Shown here: positions 12,061 through 24,127 of the stretch, piece after piece | Layout of the letters: every line of letters starts with the position of its first letter | How positions within the stretch are numbered: position 1 is the first letter of the stretch | Assembly (NCBI GenBank): GCA_003996215.1 | Contig: QJPP01007236.1 | Location: 186,001-250,000 of the forward strand | Length of the DNA stretch: 64,000 nt | Direction of reading: 5' to 3' | DNA from: Jaltomata sinuosa | Taxonomy: Eukaryota; Streptophyta; Magnoliopsida; Solanales; Solanaceae | Translations under genes and position numbers: made by a program | Notes under the pieces: model-generated | The model's input: the letters and a program-made list of their open reading frames with translations, nothing else | The model's database searches: none | What the model was told of the DNA's origin: nothing

Positions 12061-12394
12061 AAATTTTAGTACTTGCCTATTTTATACTAAAGAGTTTTGG
12101 CTGAAAAGAGAGAAAATAATTAAAAACAAAAAAAGGAAGGGAGTGAAATTTTAGTACCCGCCTATTTTGCCCACGATATTTTTGCGTCAATTTTTTATAG
12201 GTAGAGAACCTTTAATTTTCTATTACTGTTGCCATAATTTTTTAAATGTGGCTAAAAGCCCTTTTTTATAGTGTATGTAGGTGAAAAATCTATCTATAGG
12301 AAGTATTTAGTGTCCCCACTAATTTATTTTATGTGGCACTGTGCTTAAGAAATTAAGCTTTTGAAACTTTGTGATTTAAGTACAACATGATATT

Positions 12395-12905
12395 TTTAAA
12401 GCTATAAAAGCATATTATTATGAATATAGTAAGAAATTTAAAAATAAATTATTTTCAAATATAAAAATGTGTCACTTTCTTTATAGCATAAAAGCATATT
12501 ATTAAGAATAAAGTAAGAAGTTTAAAAATAAATTATTTTTAAATATAAAAATATATTTCTTCTAATATGGAGAAATTTAGAAAGACCAAAACAAATTAGA
12601 ACAATAATCGAATTTTTGATTGTAGTTTGAAATTTCACTTCATAAAATCTCATTATAAGATAGAACAATTACCGGTGATAAAGAAGAGTCCGGTGAAGCA
12701 AGATGAAGACTCCAGTGATGAATCTGAATTTAAAATGATCAAAATAAATTAGAACAATAATTGAACTCCCAATTGTAGTTGAAGATTTCACTTCATAAAA
12801 TTCCTTTAAAAGATAGAGATATTATCGGTGACGAAGAAGAGTCTGATTAAGTGAAATCAAGAGTCTGATAAAGTGTGATGAAAAATCCGTTAAAACAAGA
12901 TGAAG
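12395..12905. repeat. Two local tandem duplications
   Basis: A unit of about 80 bp is repeated at 12400-12560 (AAGCATATTATTA starts twice), and one of about 150 bp at 12595-12900 (GAACAATAAT at about 12599 and 12751, each followed by a GATGAAGA-rich stretch). No coding potential. Confidence 0.5.
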
Positions 12906-13310
12906 AGTCACGTAAAGCGAGCTGAAGATTCTGGTGAAGTGAGATCGAAGAATCTGATGAAGAGAGAACCCTTAACCCATCAGTGGCATTGTAGAGAGAG
13001 AGTTTGATGGAAGTTTCTACAGAAAATGAAAAATAAATGGGATTTGACTGTGTATTGAGATTACTTTTATATTTTAAATACTTTTATTATATTTAGTTTT
13101 TAAAATATTCAACATTAATAGCTTTTACATTAATGTTGACACTATTAGAAACTAATATAGCAGTAATTAATGTAATATTGAAAAGGGCTCATTGTAATTA
13201 ATATAGTATTAATGTTGACACAATAGGATCTTCTAATTGCTTGGCACTATTGTAAATTGACACAACTTAGTATAAGATGTTTTTAGTGTTGTGAAGGTTA
13301 TAACCTTCAT

Positions 13311-13547
13311 TATGCTACCTTTTTTTAGTTCGAAAACTGTTAACCAAACTTCCTTTAATCCTCAAATATATTTACATCTTATAACAAACAAACATGAATT
13401 TCTCAATCAAATTTACATTAAAAGAAAAGGACAATTAGTTTTGAAAAAAAATATACAAACCAAGATTTAAGGAGGCATGCTTCATGGAAAACTAAAATTA
13501 TACAACTTTTATATTGGAAATGGAAACTTGAACAATTACTTGACAAC
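13311..13547. repeat. Inverted repeat arm, partner at 10852-11108
   Basis: Reverse complement of 10852-11108. It begins only about 130 bp beyond the stop codon of the AMMECR1-family gene, so it may overlap that gene's 3' untranslated region. Confidence 0.8.
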
Positions 13548-13676
13548 AATTACTGAAGAAGGCTGGAGTTCAAAAGAATTAATTATTCCAACCATGTACT
13601 TAAATGGAATCTTGTTCCAGTCCACTATAATTATCTACTGGTCTCAGTAGATGGTTCTTCCCAAGAATCCACACTT

Positions 13677-16600
13677 TCAAGGTTTCACGCCATTAATAGT
13701 CGGAGTGACACCTCTGCTATTCTTCACAAAGGCCACATATTCACCATAGTGCATAGTAAATAATGTGCTCTGGTAACGAGTTAGACGGATTCGCTTCCTC
13801 AGTGATTCACTTATAATTCCATCATAACCGGCTTTTCTTACCAGAGAATCAATTGCTTCAACCTTTGTCCAGCCTGGGGACAAAATTCAGGAAGTTCATC
13901 TTAAAAATTTATCAGTTTCAGAAGTGCCAGAAAAACTTACCCCAAAATAAAAAGACGCACAACATTCTTGTCGGTGGTAAGGCAGAGAAACAAAAATCAC
14001 CTTCATGAGCAGCAATCTCAGGCAGGTATGTGGCACTTCTCCTTGCTTTATAATCAGGGTCAGTAAATTCAATAATCATCCCATGCCTTCCCACCTGCGG
14101 TAACCCACTACATTCTTCAAAATACAACTAGTACATCCAATAAAGGAGCAAAAATAGAGTTGGAGAACGAAATGCAGCTAGATGACATTTTTATTTAATG
14201 TGTCAAACGTAATTACGAGAATCTTTGCAGTGGAACATGATCACCTCCCATGCAGAAAAGCATAAGATGTAATATGTCTGATCATTTAGCAATAACCTCC
14301 AGTTAGCACCCTTTTAGTCTACCAACAGTTAATCAGAAAGCAGATTACTTCAGCAGCTATTAACTATGTTTTCTTATTTCTCTGTAGCAGTTATTAACAG
14401 TAGGGATAACTTATCTATTAATTTTATTTTCCTATTTCTTAGTAGCAGTTATTAGCAATAAGGAGGTTATTCCTCCACTTTCTCATTTCAGTTATAGCAG
14501 GAAGTTATTTCCTTGTTTTTAGTTGGGTGGTTACTCTACGAGTGTTGTATTTAGTGTTGTTAGAATTCAGTAAAGGATATGCAGAAAATTATCCAGTTTT
14601 TGAGTACTTTAACTCAAGAGATTGCAGGTTCTCTCTTAACGAACCAGCACCATAGGTCGAAAAAAGAAAACCTCTATCCAGACTCCTAATTCACTCTACA
14701 GTAACTCTGATTTTGTCTTGCAACATCGCATAACTAGATCCATAACAGGGGACCGTAACAACTTGGTAACAGAGACTGGAGTTATGGGAGATCTAATCCA
14801 GCAACAATTGGCACAATTGTTGACTTTGTTCCAAGAAGAACGTGCAACCAATTTAGCAAGGCAGGAAGCCATAAATGCTCGTTTGGATGCGCTCACAAAA
14901 GATTTAGCAAATTAAAAGGAGGATGTTGAAGCAACTGAAGATGGCAGTCACAATCGAGATTGGAAAGGTAAAGCAATGGCTGCAGGTTCAGGATCAGAAA
15001 CTAGTGGGAATTACATGATTCCTAAATATACAAAGTTGGATTTTCCACGGTTTCGTGGCCACGAAGACCCCTTGGGATGGCTGAACAGGTGTGAACATTT
15101 CTTTCGACACCAGCAAACACCAGAAGAATAAAAAATTGGACTTGCTTCTTTTCATTTGGAAGGAATCGCACAACTCTGGTTTCTTCAACTAGAGAAAGAT
15201 ATGTCTCAATGCACTTGGGATGAGTTCAAACGGCAATGCAACCTTCATTTTGGACCACCAATTAGAAGTCAAAAGTTGGGAGAATTGGCTAAGTTACGCC
15301 AAATTGGATTTGTGGCAGATTACCAAGAAAAGTTTGAGCAATTGGTTTCAAGGGCTGGTACTCTTACACAAGCGCAGAAAATTGAACTTTACATTAGTGG
15401 TCTTGCTGATTATATAGTAATGGAGGTAGAGTTGCATAATCCTCCGGATTTGCCTACGACGATGAGTATTTCCCGACTTTATGAACGCAAGGAACAACCT
15501 CTTTGTTCGCAGTTGTTAGATGCTTTTAGATCAAAAACTGCAGATTCCTCACCTCAACAACCCGCCAGATTTGTGAAGAAATTGACCAGATCTGAAATGG
15601 ATGAAAGACGGCTTAAGGGACTCTGTTTCAGTTGTGACGAACTATTCGCTCGGGGTTCCTTCCGAAGAAATTATTCTGGATTGATTTCATTGACAATGAA
15701 GAAGAATTTGCTGAAAAAGATGGAACTACTACTACTTTCCACACTTGGCGCTTGATAACAAGCGTGATTTGAAGGAGGGGAGTAATGCTAGCACCCTTTT
15801 AGTCTACCAACAGTTAATAGAAAGTAGATTACTTCAGCAGCTATTAACTATGTTTTCTTATTTCTCTATAGCAGTTATTAACAGTAAGGATAACTTATCT
15901 TTTAATTTTATTTTCCTATTTCTTAGTAGCAGTTATTAGCAATAAGGAGGTTATTCCTCCACTTTCTCATTTCAATTGTAGCAGGAAGTTATTTCCTTGT
16001 TTTTAGTTGGGTGGTTACTCCACCAGTGTTGTATTTAGTGTTGTTAGAATTCAGTAAAGGATATGCGGAAAATTATCCAATTTTTGAGTACTTTAACTCA
16101 AGAGATTGCAGATTCTCTCTTAACTAACCAGCACCGTAAGTCGAAAAAAGAAAACCTCTTTCCAGACTCCTAATTCACTCTACAGTAACTCTGATTTTGT
16201 CTTGCAACGTCCCATAACAAGATCCATAACAGGGGACCGTAACACCTCCCGTCATAAAAGTATCATTTATGACATAGGAAAGCTATCTGACAATTAATTT
16301 CACAATCTGGATTGTGGGCAAGAAAAGACAACTTCTGCTTGAGCTTCAATTCACATGATTTTGGAAGATTTATGTGATGCAAGCCGAGTTTCCTCAAAAC
16401 CTTGCACACAAAGCAGAGTTAAGGAGTTTATAGACTTTTCATCGAGTCAGTACTTTGGAGGCTTAGAGGGTGCTCGGGATGAAGACTTGAAGGCCAACAA
16501 CTTGCTCAAATGGAAGTACAAGGGAGGAGAGAGAAAAGGGGCTATGTATGCAAAGAGGCTATTTTTAAAATACAAGCCCTCAAGCCTAAGAAGACTAAGA

Positions 16601-19600
16601 AGGCCCTTATTTCATTAAGGGTATTTTTGTAATAATCACCCTTAGTCTTCATCTTTAGCATAGCTTAGTATAAATACTACACTTAGCCATTTTATTAGGT
16701 AGATTATTTTGATATGTTTAATTCTCATGAATTGAGTGAAACTCTTGAAAGAGTTAGGGCTTAAGGCCATTGTTGCTTGATGTTATTTGATAGATTGCTT
16801 GCAAGAGGAAATCAATCCTCTTGAGGGTTCATCTTATAGGTTAGGTGCTTGATTTGGTTCCATTAATTGGAGGTTTTAGCTTTCTATAGCTATTGTTGCC
16901 AATTAATTCCTATCTTGTGTCTTGCTTTCTATTCTTCTATCTTTATTTCTTGTTCTTAGAGTTAAGATTTCAATTTCCGCATTTCGATATTGCATCATAT
17001 GAGTCCATGGACAAATGATCACCATGTCCCAAATACAAATTTTAAAAGAGTACCTAGATCCAAACAAAAGTAGACAATCGCATCTAATCTAAGTTCATAG
17101 GATCTCCTAGGGGTTACACAATGAATGTAATTTTTTTTAATAACTGTGGTGTTCGGGCCAGCTTGCGCGCACCTCGATTAATTCCACGGGATACTTGTCG
17201 TCTCTGACCTGTCCACCAAGGCTAGGACAGATGGGAAAAAATCACCGAATGTTTTTGCCACTGATGAGATTTGAACCGGAGACCTCATGGTTCTCAAGCT
17301 ACTTCATTGAACACTAGGCCACACCCTTAGGTGCATAATGAATGTACATATGTAATGTTTCAAAAGAATACACTGTGCCTCTTTTACCCGTCCAATCTAT
17401 GAGTTTGGACTAGGGCAGCATTTTTTTCTTATTTGAAATCTTTTGCTGCTCATGAATTTTATACATTAAGGGATGATGCAATATGATAAACAGAACGATA
17501 TGTCAAGCATACAAGCATGCATATCTCCACCTTGCAATAAGAAACAGAGAAAGTTTGGAAGTAATACCTCCCAGTCAAGGTAGTTGCCTGCAGTTTCATA
17601 ATTAGTGAGGATGGAAACTGTACATTCTAGAAAAGGTAATTCTTTAGCCTGTATTGGGGGGAAACGGTGGTCCCTGAGAGCACTGCAAAATGAATTTTAG
17701 GTTCAGTCCAAGTATAAATATGAACATGATGCCATATGACATGATAAGCTTTCAGTGTAGGAATAGACCTAAGAAAGAATAAAAAGCAAGCAAACACTTA
17801 ACTAAGAACCTAAGAGCATGTGATAAATTTAGATTGTATTAAAACAAGGAAAAACTATGTATAACGCCATTTGCACACAAACAGTGAAATCTGAAGAGAG
17901 AGATCTCAAGAATTAACTCTGCAGGAATCAAATATATTTATACCAATATTTAACCATGAATGTAAAGGCTACACCTTTCTACAAACAGAACACCTTCAGT
18001 CTCCTATCAAGTGCCAGAGCAAGTAAATAATTCTTCGAAACAGTTTTGCCAGTAATCACCAGCATTCAGCAATTTTACATGAACAAGCTTTTACGAATGA
18101 ACGGAAAATCAGTATCACATAATTAAGCTCAACTATCTTACTCATCGGCTGACAAGAATGAAATAGCATTGCTGAAAGAGAGAGAGATCTTCACATATAA
18201 CATATTTTAATCGTAATTTACCTTGTTAGAGCATAATCCTTAAAACCATTAATTAGGCAGCGAGCTTCCAGAGTGCCGATGCATCCACGTAAACGAGGCT
18301 CCCCACCATTCACCACTTTGTTCCAAGTCACAAACAATGGGCTGAAATGCAGTTTGTGCCACACGTGAACAAAGCATCCAAAGCTATTTTACGCTTTGGT
18401 TTGGCATTTCACGTGTAATAAAGGAAAGATTAACAATGAGATATCAATTTGGTTAGCTTACAAAAAGGACAACCAAAAAAACCTTACCTAGTCAAAACAG
18501 ATAAATAGATGCACTTTTCCAACATAGTAAAGCCTAGACTCCTAAGCTTCATTGGATGGACAGACTCTGAAGAAATGGGTTTTTATGCCTAATTCAATCC
18601 TAGAAGCTAGCCCATGAGGTACGTATTGCCCAAGAATTATTTAGGAGATATAACACTCAATTTCCTCAACCAATGTGGGACACTTAACACCTCCAACACA
18701 CGAGGACTGGACAATTGATGCATGGACAATATAACATTGGGGGTCTTGACATTGGAAAACCAAGACCATATACGGAGACAATAGCTTATTCCCTGACAAA
18801 TGTGGAAGTCTTAACACAATCACAAGAGGGAAAATTATAAAGAAAGGAAAGCTCTCAATATGTTAAAAAGGAGTGACCTATATAAAATCCTACACAGAGA
18901 ATGTTTGATGTAAAGTGAAAGATCATTTTCGGAAGGCTATCATAAATCAACACTAATAAATGGTTAGACATGTGATTGGAATCAAGGAAAACCTTTTTTT
19001 TCTTATAAGTAAATAAGACAAGCTAAAAAGTATAGGTTGAGAGCATATAATTTCCAGTAGTACTATAACCAAATTAAAAGGAACAATTTTCCAAAAAAAA
19101 GATGGCAAAGAAATAGAAACTGCTTTGGCCCTTCAATTCCAATGTCGCAGCACCATTCAACCAGCTAACCAAGAAAGCAAGTTGTTCCCCTGAAAAACAC
19201 TCAAGTAATCTGTATGACAAAACCTAATTGCTTCATTTCTAAAATTCCAAAAGTTGCACGTCTCCAGCTAAATTACACAAGTACATAATCAATTACTAAT
19301 GTTAGTGACTCAAAGCCACCTCAAGGTAAAAAAAAAAGGGGGGGGGGGGGGGGGAGATTTGTCTTTTTAGATGTAGTGTCAGGGTCAGTTTAGCTCTAAT
19401 TGATCCACCTATAGCTCACAAGCACATGTGCCAGGTAAAAAGGGGAAAATTTCACTAGGACATAGATATGGGTGCCTCAATTTTTACATTAAAACAACTA
19501 GTTCACTCTACTACAGCCACAAACACAAGAGTGAAACGATTAATCTGATTGCTACAGCCCACAAGCACATACAACAACAACAACAGCATCCCAAGAGTAG

Positions 19601-21589
19601 TCCCACAAGTGGGGGATTGGGGAGGTAGGATGTACGCGGACATTACATAACCTTTGTGGGGCAGAGAGATTATTTCCAATAGACCCTCGACACACATCCC
19701 ACAAGCACATGGTTTAGCTCAAATTGGTCCACCTACAGCTCACAAACACCTGTGCCAGGTAAAAAAGGCGAAAATTTCGCAAGGACATAGATATGGGTTT
19801 CACTCTGCTACAACCCACAAGCACATACAACAAGTCAACAACAACATACCAAGTGTAGTCCCACAAGTGGGGTGGGGAGGGTAGTATGTACACAAATGCT
19901 ACACAACTTTGTTTTATGGGGTAGAGAGACTGTTTCCGATAGACCCTTGACACACAGCCTACAAGCACATAGTTTAGCTCAAATTGATCCGCCTTCAGCT
20001 CACAAACACATGTGCTACGTAAAAAGGAGATTTGTTTTCAAGTACATAGATATGGGTGTCTCAATTTTTACACCAAGACAACTAGTTCACTCTACTACAG
20101 CCACAAACATAACCGCAGAGTGCAAAATGACTAATCTACAGGATCGCCACAGCCCACAAGCACATACAATAACAACATACCAAGTGTAGTCACACAAGTG
20201 GTGTCTAGGGAGGATAGGACGTAAGCAGACATAACACAACCTTTGTGAGGCAAAGAGACTACTTCCGATAGACTCTCGACAAACAACCCACAAGCACATA
20301 CAACAACAACATACAAACTTACCAAGTGTAGTCCCACGAGTGGGGGTATGGGGAGGGTAGGGTGTATGCAGACGCTACACAACCTACAATCTTTGTGGGG
20401 TAGAGATTGTTTTCAATAGACCTTCGACACACAGCCCACAAGCACGTACAACAACAGAAACAACATACCAAGTGTAGTCCCACAAGTGGGGGTCTGGGAA
20501 GGGTAGGATGTAGACAGGCGTTACACAACCTTTGTGCGGTAGAGAGACCGTTTCTGATAGACCTTTGATACATAGCCCACAAGCACATACAACAACAACA
20601 ACATACATTCCAAGTGTAGTCCCACAAGTGAGGTCTGGACAGGGTAGGATGTACCCAGACGTTACCCAACCTTTGTGGGTTAGAGAGACAGTTTTCGATA
20701 GACCCTCCACACACAACCCACAAGCACATACCACAACAACAACATACCAAGTGTAGTCCCACAAGTGGGGCCTGGGGAGGGTAGGATGTATGCAGATGCT
20801 ACACAACCTTTGTGGGGTAGAGAGATTGTTTCCGATAGACCCTCGATACATATCCCACAAGCACATACAACAACAACAACATACCAAGTGTAGACCCTCA
20901 AGTGGGGGTCTGGGGAGGTTAGTATGTACGGAAACGTTACACAACCTTTTAGGGTAAAGAGACTGTTTCGGATAGGCTCTCGACAGACAGCCCACAAGCA
21001 CATACAACAATAAACTTGCCAAGTGTAGTCCCACGAGTGGGAGTCTGGGGAGGGTAGGATGTATGCAGACGTTATACAACCTTTGTGGGGGTAGAGAGAC
21101 TTTTACTCTCGACAGACAGCCCACAAGAACATACAACAGTAAACTTACCAAGTGTAGTCCCACGAGTGGGGGGCTGGGGAGGGTAGGATGTACTCAGACG
21201 TTACTCAACCTTTGTGGGTTAGAGAGACTGTTTTCAATAGCCCTCAACACACAACCCACAAGCACATACAACAACAACAACAACAACATACCAAGTGTAG
21301 TCACACAAGTGGGGTTTGGGAGTGTAGGACGTACACAGACCTACACACCCTTTGTAGGGTAGAGAGACTGTTTTCGATAGACCCACGACACACAGCCCAC
21401 AAGCACATATAGCTTACTGTTCACCTTATGGATGTGGGTATTCCTGCTAAAAATTAGGAAGGAGAAAGAGATAGAAGTAGCTTACTGTTCACCCTCATCG
21501 AAAGCAGGAGGAGGAGCTTGTTCGCTGTTGTAGTGAGCCACCAAAGTATCAAAGCAGTAAACAACCATTTCTCTATTAGCCGACACCAT
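13677..21589 (-). CDS. AMMECR1-family protein, five exons
   Basis: Exons read on the minus strand are 21589-21486, 18341-18222, 17682-17568, 14094-14001 and 13873-13677 (stop). All introns have GT...AG borders and the phases join perfectly, giving 630 nt and 209 residues, close to the family's usual plant length. Recognised blocks are MVVYCFDTLVAHY, PLFVTWNKVVNGGEPRLRGCIGTL, RFPPIQAKELPFLECTVSIL, YLDWEVGRHGMIIEFTDPDY and the C-terminal LTRYQSTLFTMHY. The RGCIGT motif is the signature of this conserved, mostly cytosolic/nuclear family, whose biochemical role is unknown. An alternative in-frame ATG lies at 21565-21567. No coding damage is seen despite introns loaded with mobile DNA. Splice sites come from sequence reading, not transcripts. 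Confidence 0.9.
14301..14760 (+). repeat. 5' LTR of gag-only element
   Basis: 460 bp, starting AGTTAGCACCC (first base decayed from the TG start) and ending GACCGTAACA. It matches the 3' LTR with only scattered differences by eye. Confidence 0.85.
14887..15770 (+). pseudogene. Ty3/gypsy-type gag remnant
   Basis: The frame around 15000-15755 reads YTKLDFPRFRGHEDPLGWL, then after a TAA near 15129 continues HLEGIAQLWFLQLE, WDEFKRQCNLHFGP and LGELAKLRQIGFVADYQEKF. This order is the Retrotrans_gag domain of Ty3/gypsy elements, which forms the virus-like particle. A zinc-knuckle remnant (LCFSCDELFARGSFRRN) follows but lacks the canonical His and last Cys. An earlier 65-codon frame (14718-14915) starts inside the LTR and probably includes the original gag N-terminus. 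Broken by at least two stops. Confidence 0.8.
15786..16244 (+). repeat. 3' LTR of gag-only element
   Basis: 459 bp, starting TGCTAGCACCC and ending GACCGTAACA, immediately followed by the CCTCC target duplication. Confidence 0.85.
16250..17129. other. Intron 3 sequence, partly LTR-like
   Basis: An 87-codon frame at 16355-16618 has no recognisable domain. 16620-17000 has the TATA-like and T-rich wording of an LTR or SINE but no partner repeat in the window, so no call is made. Confidence 0.3.
17130..17338 (-). mobile_element. Au-type SINE
   Basis: On the minus strand the block begins GGTGTGGCCTAGTGTTCAA (box A-like), has the RNA polymerase III box B-like GGTTCAAATCTC, and ends with GCTGGCCCGAACACCACAG and a T-rich tail. 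This order matches the Au SINE, a tRNA-derived short retroposon widespread in flowering plants. It lies in AMMECR1 intron 3, in the same orientation as the gene. A few box bases are mutated. Confidence 0.8.
18342..19320. other. AMMECR1 intron 1, non-repetitive part
   Basis: Nothing recognisable apart from simple A-rich stretches. A 60-codon minus-strand frame at 18641-18823 shows no domain. Confidence 0.3.
19328..19354 (+). repeat. A10-G17 homopolymer pair
   Basis: Ten A followed directly by seventeen G at the edge of the SINE-derived array. Length is likely to vary and the tract is prone to assembly error. Confidence 0.85.
19385..21420 (-). repeat. Tandem array derived from the tail of a TS-type SINE, ~11 units
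   Basis: Read on the minus strand each unit has GAGGGTCTATCGGAAACAG, CTCTCTACC, CCTACCCTCCCCAGACC, CACTTGTGGGACTACACTTGG and TATGTTGTTGTTG, which is the 3' part and GTT tail of Solanaceae TS-like SINEs. The box CCAAGTGTAGTCCCAC recurs near 19590, 19850, 20180, 20318, 20468, 20608, 20748, 20887, 21018, 21149 and 21292. The first three units are long (about 260-330 bp) and also carry a GTTTAGCTC...ACTAGTTCAC segment; the rest are about 130-150 bp. The array lies in AMMECR1 intron 1. The open frames across it are by-products of the repeat. Confidence 0.8.
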
Positions 21590-21900
21590 TTTTCTTCCAA
21601 TAAAAACTATACCCAAAACAAGAACAAATTGAGGTCGATCAATATTTAGGCAATCGGTTAATTATCAATTCGAAATCAATTTAAGGCAATAACAGTATTA
21701 TGAAACTGGGGTTTTCCCCTTCTTGGTTTTTTTTTAACAGATTCCGAGCAGAATTGAGTGGGAATCAGAACAAAGCTTCTGTAGAAGCAATTGGTGAGAC
21801 CGAAAGAATGAAAAAGAAAGAGCCTTTGAAGTGTTCCTCTTTGCTTCTTTTTTTTTTTCTTTTCCTTTCCTTTCTCGAAGAAAGGCAAAGTATCAAAAAC
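21590..21900 (-). promoter_or_regulatory. Presumed 5' UTR/promoter of AMMECR1 gene
   Basis: The region lies directly upstream of the ATG at 21589 on the minus strand. It holds a long purine tract (about 21840-21890, GAAAGGAAAGGAAAAG on the minus strand) but no clear TATA box. The call is by position only. Confidence 0.3.
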
Positions 21901-23487
21901 ACATTTATTTATTTTTTGAATTTCGTATCTAAATTATCCCTCTTTAATTTGAAAAACACATCTCAATTAATATGTAATAATGTATCTACCGCACTCTCTT
22001 TTATTTAAAAAATCTTATCACATGACACTTTGTGTGGAAATTTTTTTTTACATTAATAAAAATTAAATAAATTATTAGTACTAGGTTAAAAATTAAATAT
22101 TTATCATGTTAAAAAATAATGAAGAAGGAGAGAATTAGGGTAAAATCAATTGAAAAATTAAAAATAAATGACCTGTCAACTAATATAATATATTCCACAT
22201 CATCGTAATATTTAATGGACAGACGCGCCTAAATGTGTCTTTTAAACAAGCACTTGGTCCAATCAGCATTGAGGTCTGTTCTCAAACTAATGAGCGATAA
22301 TTTAAGTATGAAATTCAAAAAAAAAATGTTTAGGTGTGTTTTTTATATTTCACTTCTTCCAAAAACTATTTAAAAGGAAAAATGATCAAAAATGTCCTTG
22401 ACTTATCAGAACTAACTCTGTCCACCATGAAAATTTTTCACTTTATTCTGAAAAATTATTTCACGTTATTTAAAAATCATTGTTTAACTATGAAATTTTC
22501 TAATAAATTGTATTTAAAATTTAAAAAATAGTCAAAATCTTGTTTTCACTTTTTTAAGAAATTTTTTTTTTAACTTTTAAATTTTCATAAAATAATCACA
22601 TTTAAATTGTTTTTCATATTTTTAAAAAGAAATACATTTTAGAGTTTGAATATTTATTATAAAAAATATGATCAACCCTAGCTAGCTTTAACTTTGAAAT
22701 TTTCAAATAAAGTATATTTTATTTTCATGGCTAGACCCTTACTAAAAAAATATTTTCTTTCCATCTATTGGATTAAATTTGCTCTTCCTTTCATCTAATG
22801 TATTAAAAAAATGTCTTTAATGAGTTATAAATGGCTCAAAAGTCAAACTATCTCCTTTTTATCTATTGAATAAAATTTGTCCCTAATATTATTTTCTTGA
22901 TTTAAAATTGTGCCTTTATTAATGACATAATTATATATTATTTAATTAAACACATGTCCTTAATTTATTGATCTACATAAAATTTTGACGGGATCCAACA
23001 TAAAATTCATTTTAAATTAAAGTAGCTAAGCGATGAAATCATTTTTCACCTCCTGATTTCAATTCATTTTTATACCAACAACTGGAGGAAAGAGCGGCAA
23101 ACAAATTGGGATGAAGTGAGTGTATTCCTCTATATGATTATTGTGTTGCTCTAGGAAGTGATACATAAATTGCTTTTAACATATGAGCAATTATTTAATG
23201 ATCTTGTCTGTATTTACAAGTTCTATTGATCTTTTAATAGCGTGTGAGCAGACAACAAATTAGTTTAACCTGAATTTCTCCCTGAATTTTAGTTGGTTGT
23301 GAGATTAGTACTTTTGAGTTGTGTCATGGCACAATAAATATCATGAAATTGTTTGAGGAGAGTGTTAAAAAGCTATCACCAACTTAATCTCCAAGATAAT
23401 GGAAAACCTAGAATGTCCAAGGAATTTTAAAGGGTTGAAAGGACTCTAGAACTTCTGTTCAAGAATGAGTCCATAAACATTTTCAAA
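21901..23487. other. AT-rich intergenic DNA
   Basis: No gene. 22370-22900 contains related phrases of the 'CTTTCCATCTATTGGATTAAATTTG' kind, suggesting a decayed repeat, but no ends could be defined. Confidence 0.3.
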
Positions 23488-23605
23488 AGAGCAACAACAA
23501 CATACACAGTGTAACCTACAAGTTGAGTCTGGAGAGGATAGTGTGTAGTCCTTACTCCTACCTTGGGAGGTAGAGAGGTTGTTTCCTATAGACCCTCGGC
23601 TCAAG
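23488..23605 (-). mobile_element. TS-type SINE fragment (3' part)
   Basis: On the minus strand it reads GAGCCGAGGGTCTATAGG, CCTCTCTACCTCCCAAGGTAG, CTCTCCAGACTCAACTTG and TATGTTGTTGTTG. The 5' tRNA-like part is not obvious. This is an independent single copy of the sequence that was amplified at 19385-21420. Confidence 0.65.
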
Positions 23606-24127
23606 TAAAAGTGTAATTCTAGAAGGTAACATTCTACCTTAGATAGTACAAAACTACAAATTTCCCTCAACTAGATCCTTTCATCACAACCTACAAATAG
23701 AGGTTGTCATTTCAGATGTACGCATGCTAAAGCAAGCAAGACTGAAAGCAAGAGGAAAGTGTGGGAGCAAAAGTGCAGAATAAGAGAGAGCAACAAGAGA
23801 GGTGCTACAGTGTGAGCGAAAGAAGAATTTTGAGTGTAAAAGATTTGCAAGACCGATACTGATCTTTACTTTCCAATAATAAGATCCAAGTTGTAAGCAA
23901 CCAATTGTGTTCAACAATATTCAACAAAATCTACTTATCCAAATGAATGTTCATGTTGTACTCAGATTCCAGTGAGCAACTTTGTCTCATACTTCTCATT
24001 CATATGCATACTATCGATCGAAATATCCGGAAGAAACTTTTTAAATCCATCAATGCAAGGTATAAAAGCTAAAAAAACATACTTGAAAGGCTTCACTTAA
24101 CTTGTACTCACTGTATCATCATGTAAC

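Larger units (their letters stand above)
14301..16244 (+). mobile_element. Gag-only non-autonomous LTR retrotransposon in AMMECR1 intron 3
   Basis: Two LTRs (14301-14760 and 15786-16244) flank about 1 kb that contains only a gag remnant. The 5-bp target duplication CCTCC is present at 14296-14300 and 16245-16249. A PBS-like TGGTAACAGAG sits at 14764-14774 and a purine tract GAAGGAGGGGA just before the 3' LTR. There is no protease, RT or integrase, so the element depended on enzymes from elsewhere. It lies in the opposite orientation to its host gene, between exons 3 and 4. Confidence 0.85.

Noticed and set aside
16355..16618. 87-codon ORF in AMMECR1 intron 3
   Set aside because: No domain, no splice context, and it lies between a retroelement and a SINE.
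20319..21163. Long open frames of 147 and 259 codons on the minus strand
   Set aside because: They follow the repeat period of the SINE-derived array and repeat the same low-information peptide; no independent coding evidence.
19385..21420. Regular repeats with spacers, reminiscent of a CRISPR array
   Set aside because: Units are contiguous, 130-330 bp long, derived from a plant SINE tail, and the setting is an intron of a plant gene.
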